Shown here piece by piece: positions 51,789-60,856 of a DNA stretch of 64,000 nucleotides; position 1 is the first letter of the stretch, and every line of letters starts with the position of its first letter. The DNA comes from Bradyrhizobium arachidis (GTDB taxonomy: Bacteria; Pseudomonadota; Alphaproteobacteria; Rhizobiales; Xanthobacteraceae): assembly GCF_015291705.1 (NCBI RefSeq), contig NZ_CP030050.1, positions 7,378,001-7,442,000 of the forward strand, given 5' to 3'. A program made the translations under genes and the position numbers. The notes below the pieces were generated by a model that worked only from the letters and a program-made list of their open reading frames with translations, was not told where the DNA came from and ran no database searches.

Positions 51789-52949
51789 TCAGGCGGCTAA
51801 TTTGAGAATCTTGACGATGTCGGCGGGCTCACGGATCGGCTGAGGATTGGCCCGCGTGAAGATCGAGAGCATTGCGTTCTTGCCGATTAGCTCGAAGCGG
51901 TCCTCGGCAACGCCGACGTCCGCGAGCCTCCGCGGCAAGCCGAGCTCCGCGATGAATGTCGCGAAAGCGTCGCCGGCATCCCGTTGCGGTGCGCCAAGCG
52001 CCGCTGCGACCAACCTCTGTGCGGCTTCCGTGGCGGGGCGATTGTATCGGAGCACGCTTGGCATCATCACGGCCGTGCAGAAATAATGCGGCACGTCGCA
52101 GGTCCCACCGAGGACATGGCCGATGGCATGGCTGGCCCCCATCGGAACGCGCGACTGCAACCCGAAGGCCGACATCCAGGACCCCAACTGACAGTTCAGC
52201 CGCGCCGCTTCATCGTTCGGATTGTCCTTGGTGCGCCGGAGTCCGTCGTACAGATAGCGCAGGCCCTGCTGGCACACGGCGTCGACGAGCACATTGGGAC
52301 GGCTGGAGCAGATCGCCTCGATGCCATGGTCCATCGCGCGCGTGCCGGACCCGAGCCAGAGTTTTTCGGGCGTGTATTTCGTTATCGCTGGATCGAGGAT
52401 GATGCTTCGCGGCATCATCATCGGATGATTGAAAATCTGCTTCAGCTTGCGGCCGGTGTCGGTGACCAGCGCGCCCGAATTGTATTCGCCGCCGGAGAGC
52501 GTGCTCGGGATGGCGATCATGCGCACTTTCGGGGCCCGGAACGGCCCGAAGCGGCGGTCCGGCGTGGTCTCGAATCCATCGAGCCCCATCGGCTCAAAGA
52601 TCTCGTGCTCCATGCACATCAGCACGATCTTTGCCGCGTCGACCACCGAGCCGCCGCCGATTGCAACGACCAGGTCGGCCTGAGCGTCCTTGGCCTGCCG
52701 GGCGATCTGCGTGACCACGTCCCGGGTCGTGTGCTGCGGTACGCCGTCAAAGGTCGCGGCATGGCGCGCATCGAGCGCCGTCCGAATCTTCTCGATCTCG
52801 TCGGTCGTGGTGTTGAGCGTGCGGCTCGCGATCAGATAGACACGCTTGGCGCCCAGCCGCTCGGCCTCCTCTCGCAACGCCTCAGCCGCGGGCTTGCCGT
52901 AGATGACGGATTCCATAGTGGGGTATTGATGGCTACCTACGACAGGCAT
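51789..52949 (-). CDS. Iron-containing alcohol dehydrogenase / maleylacetate reductase-like
   Basis: A 386-residue group III dehydrogenase. The NAD(P) motif G-G-G-S-V-V-D-A-A-K is at about 98-107. P-S-T-L-S-G-G-E at about 151 follows, and metal-binding His residues lie in A-M-D-H-G-I-E and S-H-A-I-G-H. The sequence looks closer to maleylacetate reductases than to primary alcohol dehydrogenases, but no aromatic ring-cleavage gene is in this operon. GGGAGGAAG precedes the ATG. It would reduce a keto or enone acid, or oxidise an alcohol. Confidence 0.83.
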   Translation of the reverse strand: MPVVGSHQYPTMESVIYGKPAAEALREEAERLGAKRVYLIASRTLNTTTDEIEKIRTALDARHAATFDGVPQHTTRDVVTQIARQAKDAQADLVVAIGGGSVVDAAKIVLMCMEHEIFEPMGLDGFETTPDRRFGPFRAPKVRMIAIPSTLSGGEYNSGALVTDTGRKLKQIFNHPMMMPRSIILDPAITKYTPEKLWLGSGTRAMDHGIEAICSSRPNVLVDAVCQQGLRYLYDGLRRTKDNPNDEAARLNCQLGSWMSAFGLQSRVPMGASHAIGHVLGGTCDVPHYFCTAVMMPSVLRYNRPATEAAQRLVAAALGAPQRDAGDAFATFIAELGLPRRLADVGVAEDRFELIGKNAMLSIFTRANPQPIREPADIVKILKLAA

Positions 52950-53046
52950 GCTCTTCCTCCCTGATGTTCTTCTCTCCGCACCGCTGCGGCGTCAGCATCG
53001 CGACGCCGTCAGCCACCCCGGTCTTGTGCTCGTATCTCGCCCTTCG

Positions 53047-54057
53047 TCAGGCGACCGCACGCGCCCGCGGCGTCTCGACCTTGCCGTCAAGGAAGCCGGT
53101 CAACCGCTGGCGGATGATCGCCTCCGCTTCCGCCATGATGCGGTCGATCAGTTCCTTGACCGTCGGGATGTCGTGGATCAGCCCGACCACCATGCCGCAG
53201 CTCCAGGCCCCGGCATCCATCTCGCCATCGACCATCACCTTCGGATAGACGCCGGTCACCTGGTCGAGGATGTCGTCGATTTTCAGACTTGCGCCCTTCT
53301 CGCGCTCGATCTCGAGCAATTCGCTGACGCCCTTGTTCTTCAGCACGCGCTCGGTGTTGCGAAGCGCGCGCATCACGAGGACCGTGTCGAGCTCGGTCGC
53401 CTTGACCAGCGCCTGCTTCACGTTGTCGTGGACCGGAGCTTCCTTGGTGGCGACGAATCGCGTGCCCATGTTCATGCCGGCCGCGCCCATTGCGAGCGCA
53501 CCGACTAGGCTGCGCCCGTCCGCCATGCCGCCGGAAGCCACGAACGGGATCTTGAGCTCATCCGCAGCCCGCGGCAACAGGATCATGTTCGGGATGTCAT
53601 CCTCGCCGGGATGACCGCCGCATTCGAAGCCGTCGACACTGACGGCGTCGCAGCCGATCTTCTCGGCCTTGAGCGAATGCCGCACCGAAGTGCATTTGTG
53701 GATCACCTTGATGCCGGCCGCCTTCAGCGCGGGCATATAGGCCTCCGGGCTGCGGCCTGCGGTCTCGACCGCCTTGATGCCGCCTTCGCGGATCGCGGCG
53801 ATGTATTCCGGATAGGGCGGGGCCGACAGCGTCGGCAGGAAGGTCAGGTTCACGCCGAACGGCTTGTCGGTCATGTCGCGGCAGCGCGCGATCTCCTTGG
53901 CGAGGAGCTCCGGCGTTTTCTGGGTCAGCCCCGTGATGATGCCGAGACCGCCGGCATTCGATACGGCCGCGGCCATCTCGGCGAAGCCGACATAATGCAT
54001 GCCGCCCTGGATGATCGGATGCTGGATGCCGAACAGTTCGGTGATTGCTGTCTTCAC
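53047..54057 (-). CDS. Nitronate monooxygenase-like FMN protein
   Basis: A 336-residue FMN-dependent TIM-barrel protein of the 2-nitropropane-dioxygenase family. It has I-Q-H-P-I-I-Q-G-G-M-H near residue 10-20, V-D-G-F-E-C-G-G-H-P-G at about 142 and A-S-G-G-M-A-D-G-R-S at about 178. Starts at GTG 54057 behind GGAG; the longer reading has no support. Members oxidise alkyl nitronates, yet many in acyl-CoA operons probably act as enoyl reductases or on other substrates. Thiolase and dehydrogenase neighbours make an acyl-CoA related role as likely as denitration. Confidence 0.83.
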   Translation of the reverse strand: MKTAITELFGIQHPIIQGGMHYVGFAEMAAAVSNAGGLGIITGLTQKTPELLAKEIARCRDMTDKPFGVNLTFLPTLSAPPYPEYIAAIREGGIKAVETAGRSPEAYMPALKAAGIKVIHKCTSVRHSLKAEKIGCDAVSVDGFECGGHPGEDDIPNMILLPRAADELKIPFVASGGMADGRSLVGALAMGAAGMNMGTRFVATKEAPVHDNVKQALVKATELDTVLVMRALRNTERVLKNKGVSELLEIEREKGASLKIDDILDQVTGVYPKVMVDGEMDAGAWSCGMVVGLIHDIPTVKELIDRIMAEAEAIIRQRLTGFLDGKVETPRARAVA

Positions 54058-54076
54058 GTGAAAACTCCGTTTCCGA

Positions 54077-55264
54077 TCAATGGACGATTTCGAACAGGCC
54101 GGCCGCACCCATGCCGCCGCCGATGCACATGGTCACCACGCCGTATTTCGCCTTGCGCCGCCGGCCCTCGATCAGGAGGTGGCCGGTCAACCGCGACCCC
54201 GTCATGCCATAGGGATGACCGATCGCGATCGAGCCGCCGTTGACGTTGAGCTTGTTCGGATCAATGCCAAGCTTGTCGCGGCAGTAGATCACCTGCACCG
54301 CATAGGCCTCGTTGAGCTCCCAGAGATCGATGTCATCGATCTTGAGGTTGTGGCGCTTGAGCAGCCTCGGGATTGCCGCAACCGGGCCGACGCCCATCTC
54401 ATCCGGCTCGACGCCTGCGGCGACGAAGCCGCGGAAGATGCCGAGTGGCTTCAGGCCCTTCTGCGCCGCGATCTTGTCGCTCATGATCACGCAGGCCGAT
54501 GCACCATCGGAGAGCTGGCTGGCATTGCCTGCGCTGATGGTCTTGCCTTCGAACACCGGCTTGATCTTGGCGAGGCCTTCCGCGGTCGTGTCCGCACGCG
54601 GGCCCTCGTCCTTTGACAAGGTCACCTGCTGATACGTCACTTCCTTGGTGTCCTTGTCGACCACGGCCATCTTGGTCGTGATCGGCACGATCTCGTCGTT
54701 GAAACGGCCGCCCTGCAGCGCCGCGCCGACCCGGCGCTGGCATTCGAGGCTGTATTCGTCTTGCTGGTCGCGGCCGATCTTGTAACGCTCGGCGACCACT
54801 TCGGCCGTCTCCAGCATCGACATGTACATCTCTGGCTTCATCGTCATGAGATCCTGATCGATGGCATGGAACTTGTTCATGTGATCGTTCTGCACCAGGC
54901 TAATCGACTCGATGCCACCGCCGATTGCGATCTCGACGCCGTCGAGCATCACCGAACGCGCAGCCACCGCAATCGCCTGCAGACCGGAAGCACACTGGCG
55001 GTCGATCGTGGTGCCGGCCACGGTGACCGGCAGGCCGGCGCGGATCGCACCCTTGCGGGCGACGTTCATCACCATGGTGCCCTGCTGCATGGCGCAGCCC
55101 ATCACCACGTCCTCGACCTCGCCGGGCGCTATGCCCGCACGCTTCACGGCCTCGGCCATCACGTGGCCTGCCAGGGTCGGACCATCGGTGTTGTTGAGCG
55201 CGCCGCGGTAGGCCTTGCCGACGCCGGTGCGCGCGGTGGAAACGATCACTGCTTCAGTCGTCAT
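54077..55264 (-). CDS. Acetyl-CoA acyltransferase (thiolase)
   Basis: A 395-residue thiolase with nucleophile Cys91 in R-Q-C-A-S-G, N-E-A-Y-A near 320, the acid-base His in G-H-P-Y-G-M-T-G near 351 and the second Cys in C-I-G-G-G-M-G near 381. It cleaves 3-oxoacyl-CoA with CoA to acetyl-CoA and a shortened acyl-CoA. The ATG at 55264 is preceded by AGAGAGGC; the frame upstream is not family-like. It closes a beta-oxidation set with the two acyl-CoA dehydrogenases; a hydratase is not in this operon and must come from elsewhere, for example 10382. Confidence 0.92.
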   Translation of the reverse strand: MTTEAVIVSTARTGVGKAYRGALNNTDGPTLAGHVMAEAVKRAGIAPGEVEDVVMGCAMQQGTMVMNVARKGAIRAGLPVTVAGTTIDRQCASGLQAIAVAARSVMLDGVEIAIGGGIESISLVQNDHMNKFHAIDQDLMTMKPEMYMSMLETAEVVAERYKIGRDQQDEYSLECQRRVGAALQGGRFNDEIVPITTKMAVVDKDTKEVTYQQVTLSKDEGPRADTTAEGLAKIKPVFEGKTISAGNASQLSDGASACVIMSDKIAAQKGLKPLGIFRGFVAAGVEPDEMGVGPVAAIPRLLKRHNLKIDDIDLWELNEAYAVQVIYCRDKLGIDPNKLNVNGGSIAIGHPYGMTGSRLTGHLLIEGRRRKAKYGVVTMCIGGGMGAAGLFEIVH

Positions 55265-55277
55265 GTCTGCCTCTCTG

Positions 55278-56408
55278 CTAGGCGGCCGCATCGAGCTGCG
55301 CGTAGCGCAGCAGGTGAAAGGCGGGATCGCCGAACTGGATGTTGATGGAGGAAATGCGCTTGAAATAATGTCCGACGTTCAATTCGTCAGTCATGCCCAT
55401 GCCGCCATGCAGTTGCACCGCCTGGTCGGCGATGAACTTGCCGGCATAGCCAATCTTCGACTTGGCGCCCGACGCGAGACGCGACACGCCAGCCTCGCCT
55501 GCATCAAGGCTGAGCGTGAGATGCTGCATCAATGAAAGCGCTTCCTGATGCGCGATGAACATGTCGACCATCCGATGCTGCAGCACCTGGAAAGAGCCGA
55601 TCGTCGTGCCGAACTGCTTGCGGGTCTTGGAATAGTCCAGCGTCGCGGCATTCAATTCAGCCAGCGCACCGACCGCCTCGGCGCAGAGCGCGCCGATGGC
55701 ACGGTCGCGGCAGGCCTCCAGCGCGGCCACACCCTCGCCCTCTTCGCCCAGCAACTGACCGGCAACACCGCGCAGGCTGATCTCGGCCGCGCGTCGGCCG
55801 TCGATCGTCCTGAAGCTCTGCAGAGTGAGGTTGGCGGCGCGGCGATCGACCACGAACAGGCTGACGCCGCCGCGATCGCGCTGCTGGCCGGACGTGCGCG
55901 CCGAGACGATGAGATAATCCGCCCAGGGCGCGGCGACGACCGCGGTCTTTTGGCCGGTCAGCACATAGCCGTTACCCTCGCGCCGAGCAGTGGTTGTGAC
56001 GTTGGCGAGATCGAAGCGCGAGTTCTTCTCGGTCCAGGCGAGCGCCCAGGTCGTGGTGCCAGCAATGATGTCCGGAATGAAGCCGTGTTTCTGCTCGGCG
56101 GAACCGGTACGCTCGAGCAGACCGCCGGCGAGGACCACCGTCTCGACAAAGGGCTCGACCACGAGATGACGGCCGAACTCCTGCATGATGATCATCGTCG
56201 ACATTGGACCGCCCCCGAGACCGCCAACTTCCTCGGAGAACGGCGCACCCAGCAGGCCGAGCTCAGCGAAGGCACGCCATTGCTCGCGGCTATACCCCTC
56301 CTCGCTCGCGAGGATCCTGCGGCGCGCATCGAAATCGTACTGATCGCGCAGCAGACGCTGAACGCTTGATCGCAGTAGCTCTTGCTCTTCCGTGAACTGG
56401 ATATCCAT
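55278..56408 (-). CDS. Acyl-CoA dehydrogenase (shorter paralogue)
   Basis: A 376-residue acyl-CoA dehydrogenase. It has the N-terminal helical domain ([10 protein letters not shown]), a middle strand region with W-T-E-K-N-S-R-F and a C-terminal FAD segment [11 protein letters not shown] near 345. It lacks the usual Y-E-G-T motif near the C-terminus. In many bacterial pathways (for example steroid or ring-acid oxidation) two unlike dehydrogenase chains form an alpha2-beta2 enzyme with shared FAD sites. The next gene upstream is such a partner, and heteromer formation is a fair inference. GGGGAATCGG precedes the ATG. Confidence 0.9.
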   Translation of the reverse strand: MDIQFTEEQELLRSSVQRLLRDQYDFDARRRILASEEGYSREQWRAFAELGLLGAPFSEEVGGLGGGPMSTMIIMQEFGRHLVVEPFVETVVLAGGLLERTGSAEQKHGFIPDIIAGTTTWALAWTEKNSRFDLANVTTTARREGNGYVLTGQKTAVVAAPWADYLIVSARTSGQQRDRGGVSLFVVDRRAANLTLQSFRTIDGRRAAEISLRGVAGQLLGEEGEGVAALEACRDRAIGALCAEAVGALAELNAATLDYSKTRKQFGTTIGSFQVLQHRMVDMFIAHQEALSLMQHLTLSLDAGEAGVSRLASGAKSKIGYAGKFIADQAVQLHGGMGMTDELNVGHYFKRISSINIQFGDPAFHLLRYAQLDAAA

Positions 56409-56431
56409 CCGATTCCCCTGTCCGTCGATCG

Positions 56432-57613
56432 CTAGAGGCCGAGCACCGCTTTTGCGATGATGTTGCGTTGGATCTCGTTCGATCCGCCGTAGATGGAGAG
56501 CTTGCGCGAGTTGAGATACTTCTCCGATGCGGTGTGGCCGTAGTCCGGTCCCGGCATGTAATGATTGGCACTGGCCGGATGTTCGCGAATGGCCAGCCCG
56601 TAATTGCCGATCGCACGATGGGTCAGCTCGGTGATGTCCTGGAAGATCTCGGTGCCACGGATCTTGAACAGCGAGGCCGCCGGCCCCGGATCGATGCCGC
56701 GTGCCATTTGGGCGACGACGCGCAGCTCGGTTGCCTCCAGCGCCAGCACGTCGAGCTCGACCCGCGCGATGTCTTTGATGAATTCGAGATGCGCCGGATC
56801 GTCTTCCGGAATTTCCGCCTTCACGATCCTCTTCAATTTCTCGATATAGCGCGTCGAGCGGCCGATGCCGGCCATGCTGGTACGTTCATTGCCGAGCAGG
56901 AATTTGGCGTAGGTCCAGCCCTTGTTCTCTTCGCCGATCAGGTTCTCGACGGGAACGCGGACGTTTTCGAGGAAGACGTCGTTGACCTCATGGGAGCCAT
57001 CGATGGTGATGATCGGACGCACGGTGACGCCCGGCGACTTCATGTCGATCAGCAGGAAGGAGATGCCGGACTGCGGCTTTGCCGCCGGATCGGTCCGTAC
57101 CAGGCAGAAGATCCAGTCGGCGTGCTGCGCCAGCGTGGTCCAGGTCTTGTGGCCGTTGACGATGTAGTGGTCGCCGTCGCGTACCGCCTTGGTGCGGACG
57201 GTGGCGAGGTCGGAGCCCGAGCCGGGCTCGGAATAGCCCTGGCACCACCAATCCTCGCCCGAGAGGATGCGGGGAAGAAACTTCTTCTTCTGCGCCTCAT
57301 TGCCGAACGTATAGATGACGGGACCGACCATGGTGACACTGAACGCCAAAGGCGGCATCGTGCCCGCGCGCGTGGTCTCCTGCTCGAAGATGAAACGGCG
57401 GGTGATGGACCAGCCGGGCCCGCCATATTCCTTGGGCCAGAGCGGCGCGATCCAGCCCTTCTTGTGCAGGATGCGATGCCACAGCAGCATCTGCTCCTTG
57501 GAAAGGTCGGTCTCCGGATTGGGAACGCGCATCTCGGTCGGATAATTGTCCTTGATGAACGCGCGCACTTCGTCGCGAAACGCCGCATCTTCCGGGGATA
57601 GCGCGAGCTCCAT
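56432..57613 (-). CDS. Acyl-CoA dehydrogenase (longer paralogue)
   Basis: A 393-residue acyl-CoA dehydrogenase. G-Y-S-E-P-G-S-G-S-D-L-A near 131-142 binds FAD and substrate, W-T-T-L-A-Q-H-A-D at about 165, and the C-terminal Y-G-G-S-N-E-I-Q-R-N near 378. The residue at the usual catalytic Glu of medium-chain enzymes is Gly, as in the branch that works as heteromers or uses another base. The ATG at 57613 follows AGGAG, 12 bases after the stop of the SDR gene. It probably pairs with the chain encoded at 55278. Confidence 0.9.
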   Translation of the reverse strand: MELALSPEDAAFRDEVRAFIKDNYPTEMRVPNPETDLSKEQMLLWHRILHKKGWIAPLWPKEYGGPGWSITRRFIFEQETTRAGTMPPLAFSVTMVGPVIYTFGNEAQKKKFLPRILSGEDWWCQGYSEPGSGSDLATVRTKAVRDGDHYIVNGHKTWTTLAQHADWIFCLVRTDPAAKPQSGISFLLIDMKSPGVTVRPIITIDGSHEVNDVFLENVRVPVENLIGEENKGWTYAKFLLGNERTSMAGIGRSTRYIEKLKRIVKAEIPEDDPAHLEFIKDIARVELDVLALEATELRVVAQMARGIDPGPAASLFKIRGTEIFQDITELTHRAIGNYGLAIREHPASANHYMPGPDYGHTASEKYLNSRKLSIYGGSNEIQRNIIAKAVLGL

Positions 57614-57624
57614 GGGGCGCGCTC

Positions 57625-58362
57625 CTACCACTTCTCGCCGAAGGGACGGATCTCAAGCTCAAACGTCCACGCGCTCTTGGGCTGTTGGTAGAGCTGCCAA
57701 TAGGACGCCGCCACCGACGCAGGCGGCATTAGCAGGTCTGGATCGTCGAGCGCATTGGGGCCGAGCGCTTCGAGCCGGCGCTGGCGCACCCATTCGGTAT
57801 CGACGCCAGAGTCAATGATAAGATGCGCGACGTGGATGTTCTTCGGCCCGAGTTCGCGCGCCATCGCCTGTGCGACGGCTCGCAGGCCGAACTTGGCGCT
57901 GGCGAAGGCGGCATAGCCGGAACCGCCGCGCAAGCTCGCGGTCGCGCCAGTAAAGAAGATGTTGCCGCCGCCACGCGGCAGCATCAGCCGTGCGGCCTCG
58001 CGCCCCGCAAGGAACCCGGAATAGCAGGCCATTTCCCAGACCTTTCGGAACACCCGTTCGGTGGTCTCCAGGATCGGGAAATTGACATTGGCGCCGATGT
58101 TGAAGATGCAGACCTCGAGCGGCGCATGCTTGTCCGCGTCATTGAGGAAGGAGATGATCTCCTCCTCCTTGCGCGCGTCGAGCGAGCGGGCGTGGATCTC
58201 ACCGCCGACCGCCTCGATCTCCTTGACCAGCGGCGCGAGCTTGTCGCCATTGCGGCGGCCAGCGAAGATGGTGAAGCCTTCCGAGGCGAATTTCTTGGCA
58301 ATCTCGCCGCCGATAAAGTCACCGGCGCCGATGACCGCAACCGTCCTGTTTCTCTTCTGCAT
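57625..58362 (-). CDS. SDR-family protein with Phe at the catalytic Tyr (paralogue of 48902)
   Basis: A 245-residue SDR. The nucleotide motif is V-I-G-A-G-D-F-I-G-G at about 10-19, followed by A-G-R-R-N. The active-site stretch reads F-A-S-A-K, with Phe for Tyr. It ends in S-A-W-T-F-E-L-E-I-R-P-F-G-E-K-W, like the SDR at the far end of this operon. GGAG eight bases before the ATG at 58362 supports the start. The function is unknown; two members of the same odd subgroup in one operon suggest two related steps or one heteromer. Confidence 0.82.
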   Translation of the reverse strand: MQKRNRTVAVIGAGDFIGGEIAKKFASEGFTIFAGRRNGDKLAPLVKEIEAVGGEIHARSLDARKEEEIISFLNDADKHAPLEVCIFNIGANVNFPILETTERVFRKVWEMACYSGFLAGREAARLMLPRGGGNIFFTGATASLRGGSGYAAFASAKFGLRAVAQAMARELGPKNIHVAHLIIDSGVDTEWVRQRRLEALGPNALDDPDLLMPPASVAASYWQLYQQPKSAWTFELEIRPFGEKW

Positions 58363-58406
58363 GGGACTTCTCCAGCCTTGTGAGATTTTGAGCGATCTCG
58401 CGCGCG

Positions 58407-59954
58407 TCAGTTGCGCAGCGATTCCGCCAGCTTGTGTTTCAGGAGCTTGCCTGTCGACGTGGCCGGCAGCGCGTCCATGAGGATGATCTCGGATGGCCGC
58501 TTGTAGGACGTGAGCTCCGGCGCGACATGCGACATCAAATCCTGCGCGGTTGCCGAGGAGCCCTTGAGGAGCTGGACGAACGCCACAATCTCTTCGTTGC
58601 CCGGGACCGATCGTCCGACCACGGCGCATTGCACCACGTCTGGATGCGTGCTCAGCACCGCCTCGATCTCGGCCGGATAGACGTTGAAGCCGGAGCGAAT
58701 GATCATCTCCTTGGTGCGACCAACGATGAACATCGCATCGCCCTCGAAGCGCGCGAGGTCGCCGGTGTTGAACCACCCTTCCGGGTCGATCGCTTTCGCC
58801 GTGAGGTCGGGCGCGCGATAGTAACCGCGCATGACGTTCGGCCCACGGACATGCAATTCGCCGATGTCACCGTTCGTCACGATGGCGCCGTCCCGCGCAA
58901 CGATCCGGGCCTCGATACCCGGCACGAGCACTCCGACCGAATTGTCGCGACGCGGCGCCTCGGGCCGCACGCCGGAAATTCCGGGCGAGCATTCGGTGAT
59001 GCCAAAGGCGTTGCCGAGCGGCAGACCGAGCTCCTTCTCGACCCTTGCCTTGAGCTCGAGGTCGAGCGGCGCGCCGGCGACGCTCATCAGGCGCAGCGCG
59101 CCGCGCTTGAGCTTGGGCAAGCCGGCCGTCTGCTTGTATTCCAGCAGGCGCTGGTAGGTGGCGGGCACGCCGTTCAAGAGCGTGATGCCTTCCTCGGCCA
59201 GCGCCTTGGCAAGCGCAGCGGGATTGTATTTGGTGACCAGCCGGGTCACACCACCGACCATCAGCGTCATCGTCAGCAGCGAGATGCCGACGATATGCGA
59301 GATCGGCAGCACGCAATACTGCACGTCCTCCGCCGTCATGCTCCGCAAGTTCGCGGTGGTCCTTGCGGAAAACAGCAGGTTCCGATGCGTGAGCATGACC
59401 CCCTTCGGCGTTCCGGTCGTACCGGACGTATAGATGAGCACCGCCACCTGACGTGCGCCGTCGGCCTCGACCGGCTCGGCATGCGTGTTCTGGTTCAGGG
59501 CAGACACGCCGATGCCGTGGAGCGGACCAACATCCTGCACCGGAGCGTTGTAACGCGTCGCGTGCGAGGCCGCCTCTTCGGAAACCTCCGCCGTGAAGAA
59601 CATGCGACGGGCGCCGCTGTGATCTCTGATCTGATCGAGCTCACGCGGCGACAGCCGCGGGTTGGCCACGATCGCCCAGGCATCGAGGCGACTGGCCGCG
59701 AACAGGAGGCAGGCGAGCGCAATCGCGTTTTCGCTCACGATCATCATCCGATCGCCGGCGCGGATGCCGAGCGTGGATAGCGCCTCCGCCGTGGCGCCGA
59801 CCGCGCGGTCGAGCTCGCGATAGGTCAGCGTGGCATTGTCTTCGATGAGCGCCGTCCGGTCGGGTGTGGTGGCAACATAGGGGTCCATCACCTCATGAAT
59901 GCGCTGCGGCAACATCTCGGTGATTTCCGCTGCAGCCTGCTGCCAGTTCGCCAA
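58407..59954 (-). CDS. AMP-forming acyl-CoA ligase
   Basis: A 515-residue adenylate-forming ligase. The P-loop is Y-T-S-G-T-T-G-T-P-K-G at about 174-184. F-G-I-T-E-C-S is at about 317, G-W-F-N-T-G-D-L-A at about 395 and the catalytic Lys in T-S-G-K-L-L-K near the end. It activates the carboxylic acid that enters this operon's pathway. TTG at 59954 lies at the proper distance from GGGAGG and gives a family-like N-terminus; the frame extends upstream only as a shadow. It is the second gene of the operon. Confidence 0.88.
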   Translation of the reverse strand: MANWQQAAAEITEMLPQRIHEVMDPYVATTPDRTALIEDNATLTYRELDRAVGATAEALSTLGIRAGDRMMIVSENAIALACLLFAASRLDAWAIVANPRLSPRELDQIRDHSGARRMFFTAEVSEEAASHATRYNAPVQDVGPLHGIGVSALNQNTHAEPVEADGARQVAVLIYTSGTTGTPKGVMLTHRNLLFSARTTANLRSMTAEDVQYCVLPISHIVGISLLTMTLMVGGVTRLVTKYNPAALAKALAEEGITLLNGVPATYQRLLEYKQTAGLPKLKRGALRLMSVAGAPLDLELKARVEKELGLPLGNAFGITECSPGISGVRPEAPRRDNSVGVLVPGIEARIVARDGAIVTNGDIGELHVRGPNVMRGYYRAPDLTAKAIDPEGWFNTGDLARFEGDAMFIVGRTKEMIIRSGFNVYPAEIEAVLSTHPDVVQCAVVGRSVPGNEEIVAFVQLLKGSSATAQDLMSHVAPELTSYKRPSEIILMDALPATSTGKLLKHKLAESLRN

Positions 59955-60015
59955 TGACACCTCCCGTTGAAAGGCCCTTTGCGGGCTCGACTCGTTCCGG
60001 ATATCCCCCGCCCGG

Positions 60016-60654
60016 TCAGGCGCTCTTGCGCCGCGCTGCGGCCGATTGCGCCAGGATTTCTTCCTCGACGTCGCGCAGGCTGTCCTTGCCGAAGTAGATC
60101 TCGTCACCGACGAAGAACGTCGGCGAGCCGAACGTGCCGCGCGCCACGGCGCGGCTGGTGTTCTCGATCAACCTCTTCTTGACGTCGTCCTGCTGGGCGC
60201 GGGCGCTGATGCGATCGATGTCCAGCCCTGATGACAGAAACGCATCGCGGAAGACCTGCGGATCGTCCATCTTCTTGGGCTCGACCCACATGTGGTGATA
60301 GGCAGCGCGGAAGTAGGGCTCGAACGCCCCCTCGAACTCCGCGGCAACAGCGCCGCGCATCAGCGCAAGGGTGTTCACCGGGAAGAACGGGTTCACCGTG
60401 AACTTCGTGATGTTGTGCCGGCGCAGGAAGCGTTGGGTCTCGAGCGCATTGTATTCCGGCTTGTTCTTGATCCCGCGCAGCGACTCGGCAGGCGACAGGT
60501 TGCCGGTCGCCTTGTAGACGCCGCCGAGCAGCACCGGCACGTAGTCGAACTTGACGCCGGTTCGCTGCTCGATGCCGGGCAGCGCGAGCTCGGCGAGGTA
60601 AGCGTTGGGACTGCCGAAATCGAAATGAAACTCGACCTTTAGCGGAGCAGCCAT
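60016..60654 (-). CDS. DsbA-fold isomerase, 2-hydroxychromene-2-carboxylate isomerase-like
   Basis: A 212-residue thioredoxin/DsbA-fold protein of the kappa-GST-like group. F-D-F-G-S-P-N-A-Y-L at 11-20 carries Ser15, which activates glutathione in place of Cys. P-F-F-P-V-N-T at about 88 and G-T-F-G-S-P-T-F-F-V near 173-182 are also typical. Relatives isomerise the ring-opened product in naphthalene breakdown using glutathione. GGGAAGAG precedes the ATG. It is the first gene of the minus-strand operon and is divergent from the HxlR gene, with one regulator-type inverted repeat in front. Confidence 0.85.
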   Translation of the reverse strand: MAAPLKVEFHFDFGSPNAYLAELALPGIEQRTGVKFDYVPVLLGGVYKATGNLSPAESLRGIKNKPEYNALETQRFLRRHNITKFTVNPFFPVNTLALMRGAVAAEFEGAFEPYFRAAYHHMWVEPKKMDDPQVFRDAFLSSGLDIDRISARAQQDDVKKRLIENTSRAVARGTFGSPTFFVGDEIYFGKDSLRDVEEEILAQSAAARRKSA

Positions 60655-60717
60655 GGAACGCTCTTCCCTTACGGCGGTGGTTGCTCGCCACCCGATTGAT
60701 CGTACTGCACCGATAAG

Positions 60718-60732
60718 GTTCTATTTTAGAAC
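60718..60732. promoter_or_regulatory. Putative HxlR operator A
   Basis: GTTCTATTTTAGAAC is a perfect inverted repeat with 6-bp arms (GTTCTA/TAGAAC) around three T. It lies 64 bp in front of the isomerase start. A near copy is found at 60805-60819. Between them TATGATGTTTATCATA (60739-60754) is another inverted repeat. Confidence 0.65.
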
Positions 60733-60804
60733 TGTCAATATGATGTTTATCATACAATACGCATAACGATGCGCGAATAAGGGCATCCCATTGATTTCTC
60801 GTTA

Positions 60805-60819
60805 GTTCTTATTTAGAAT
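60805..60819. promoter_or_regulatory. Putative HxlR operator B
   Basis: GTTCTTATTTAGAAT matches operator A at 12 of 15 positions and keeps most of its symmetry. It is 38 bp before the ATG of the HxlR gene, where binding would repress the regulator's own promoter. Confidence 0.6.
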
Positions 60820-60856
60820 TTATTTGTGATGCGCCACGGATTCGCTGGAGACGACA

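Noticed and set aside
60690..60710. GATCGTACTGCACCGATA as a further MarR site
   Set aside because: Only the left GTAC half agrees with the palindrome, and the gap has its own HxlR-type repeats.
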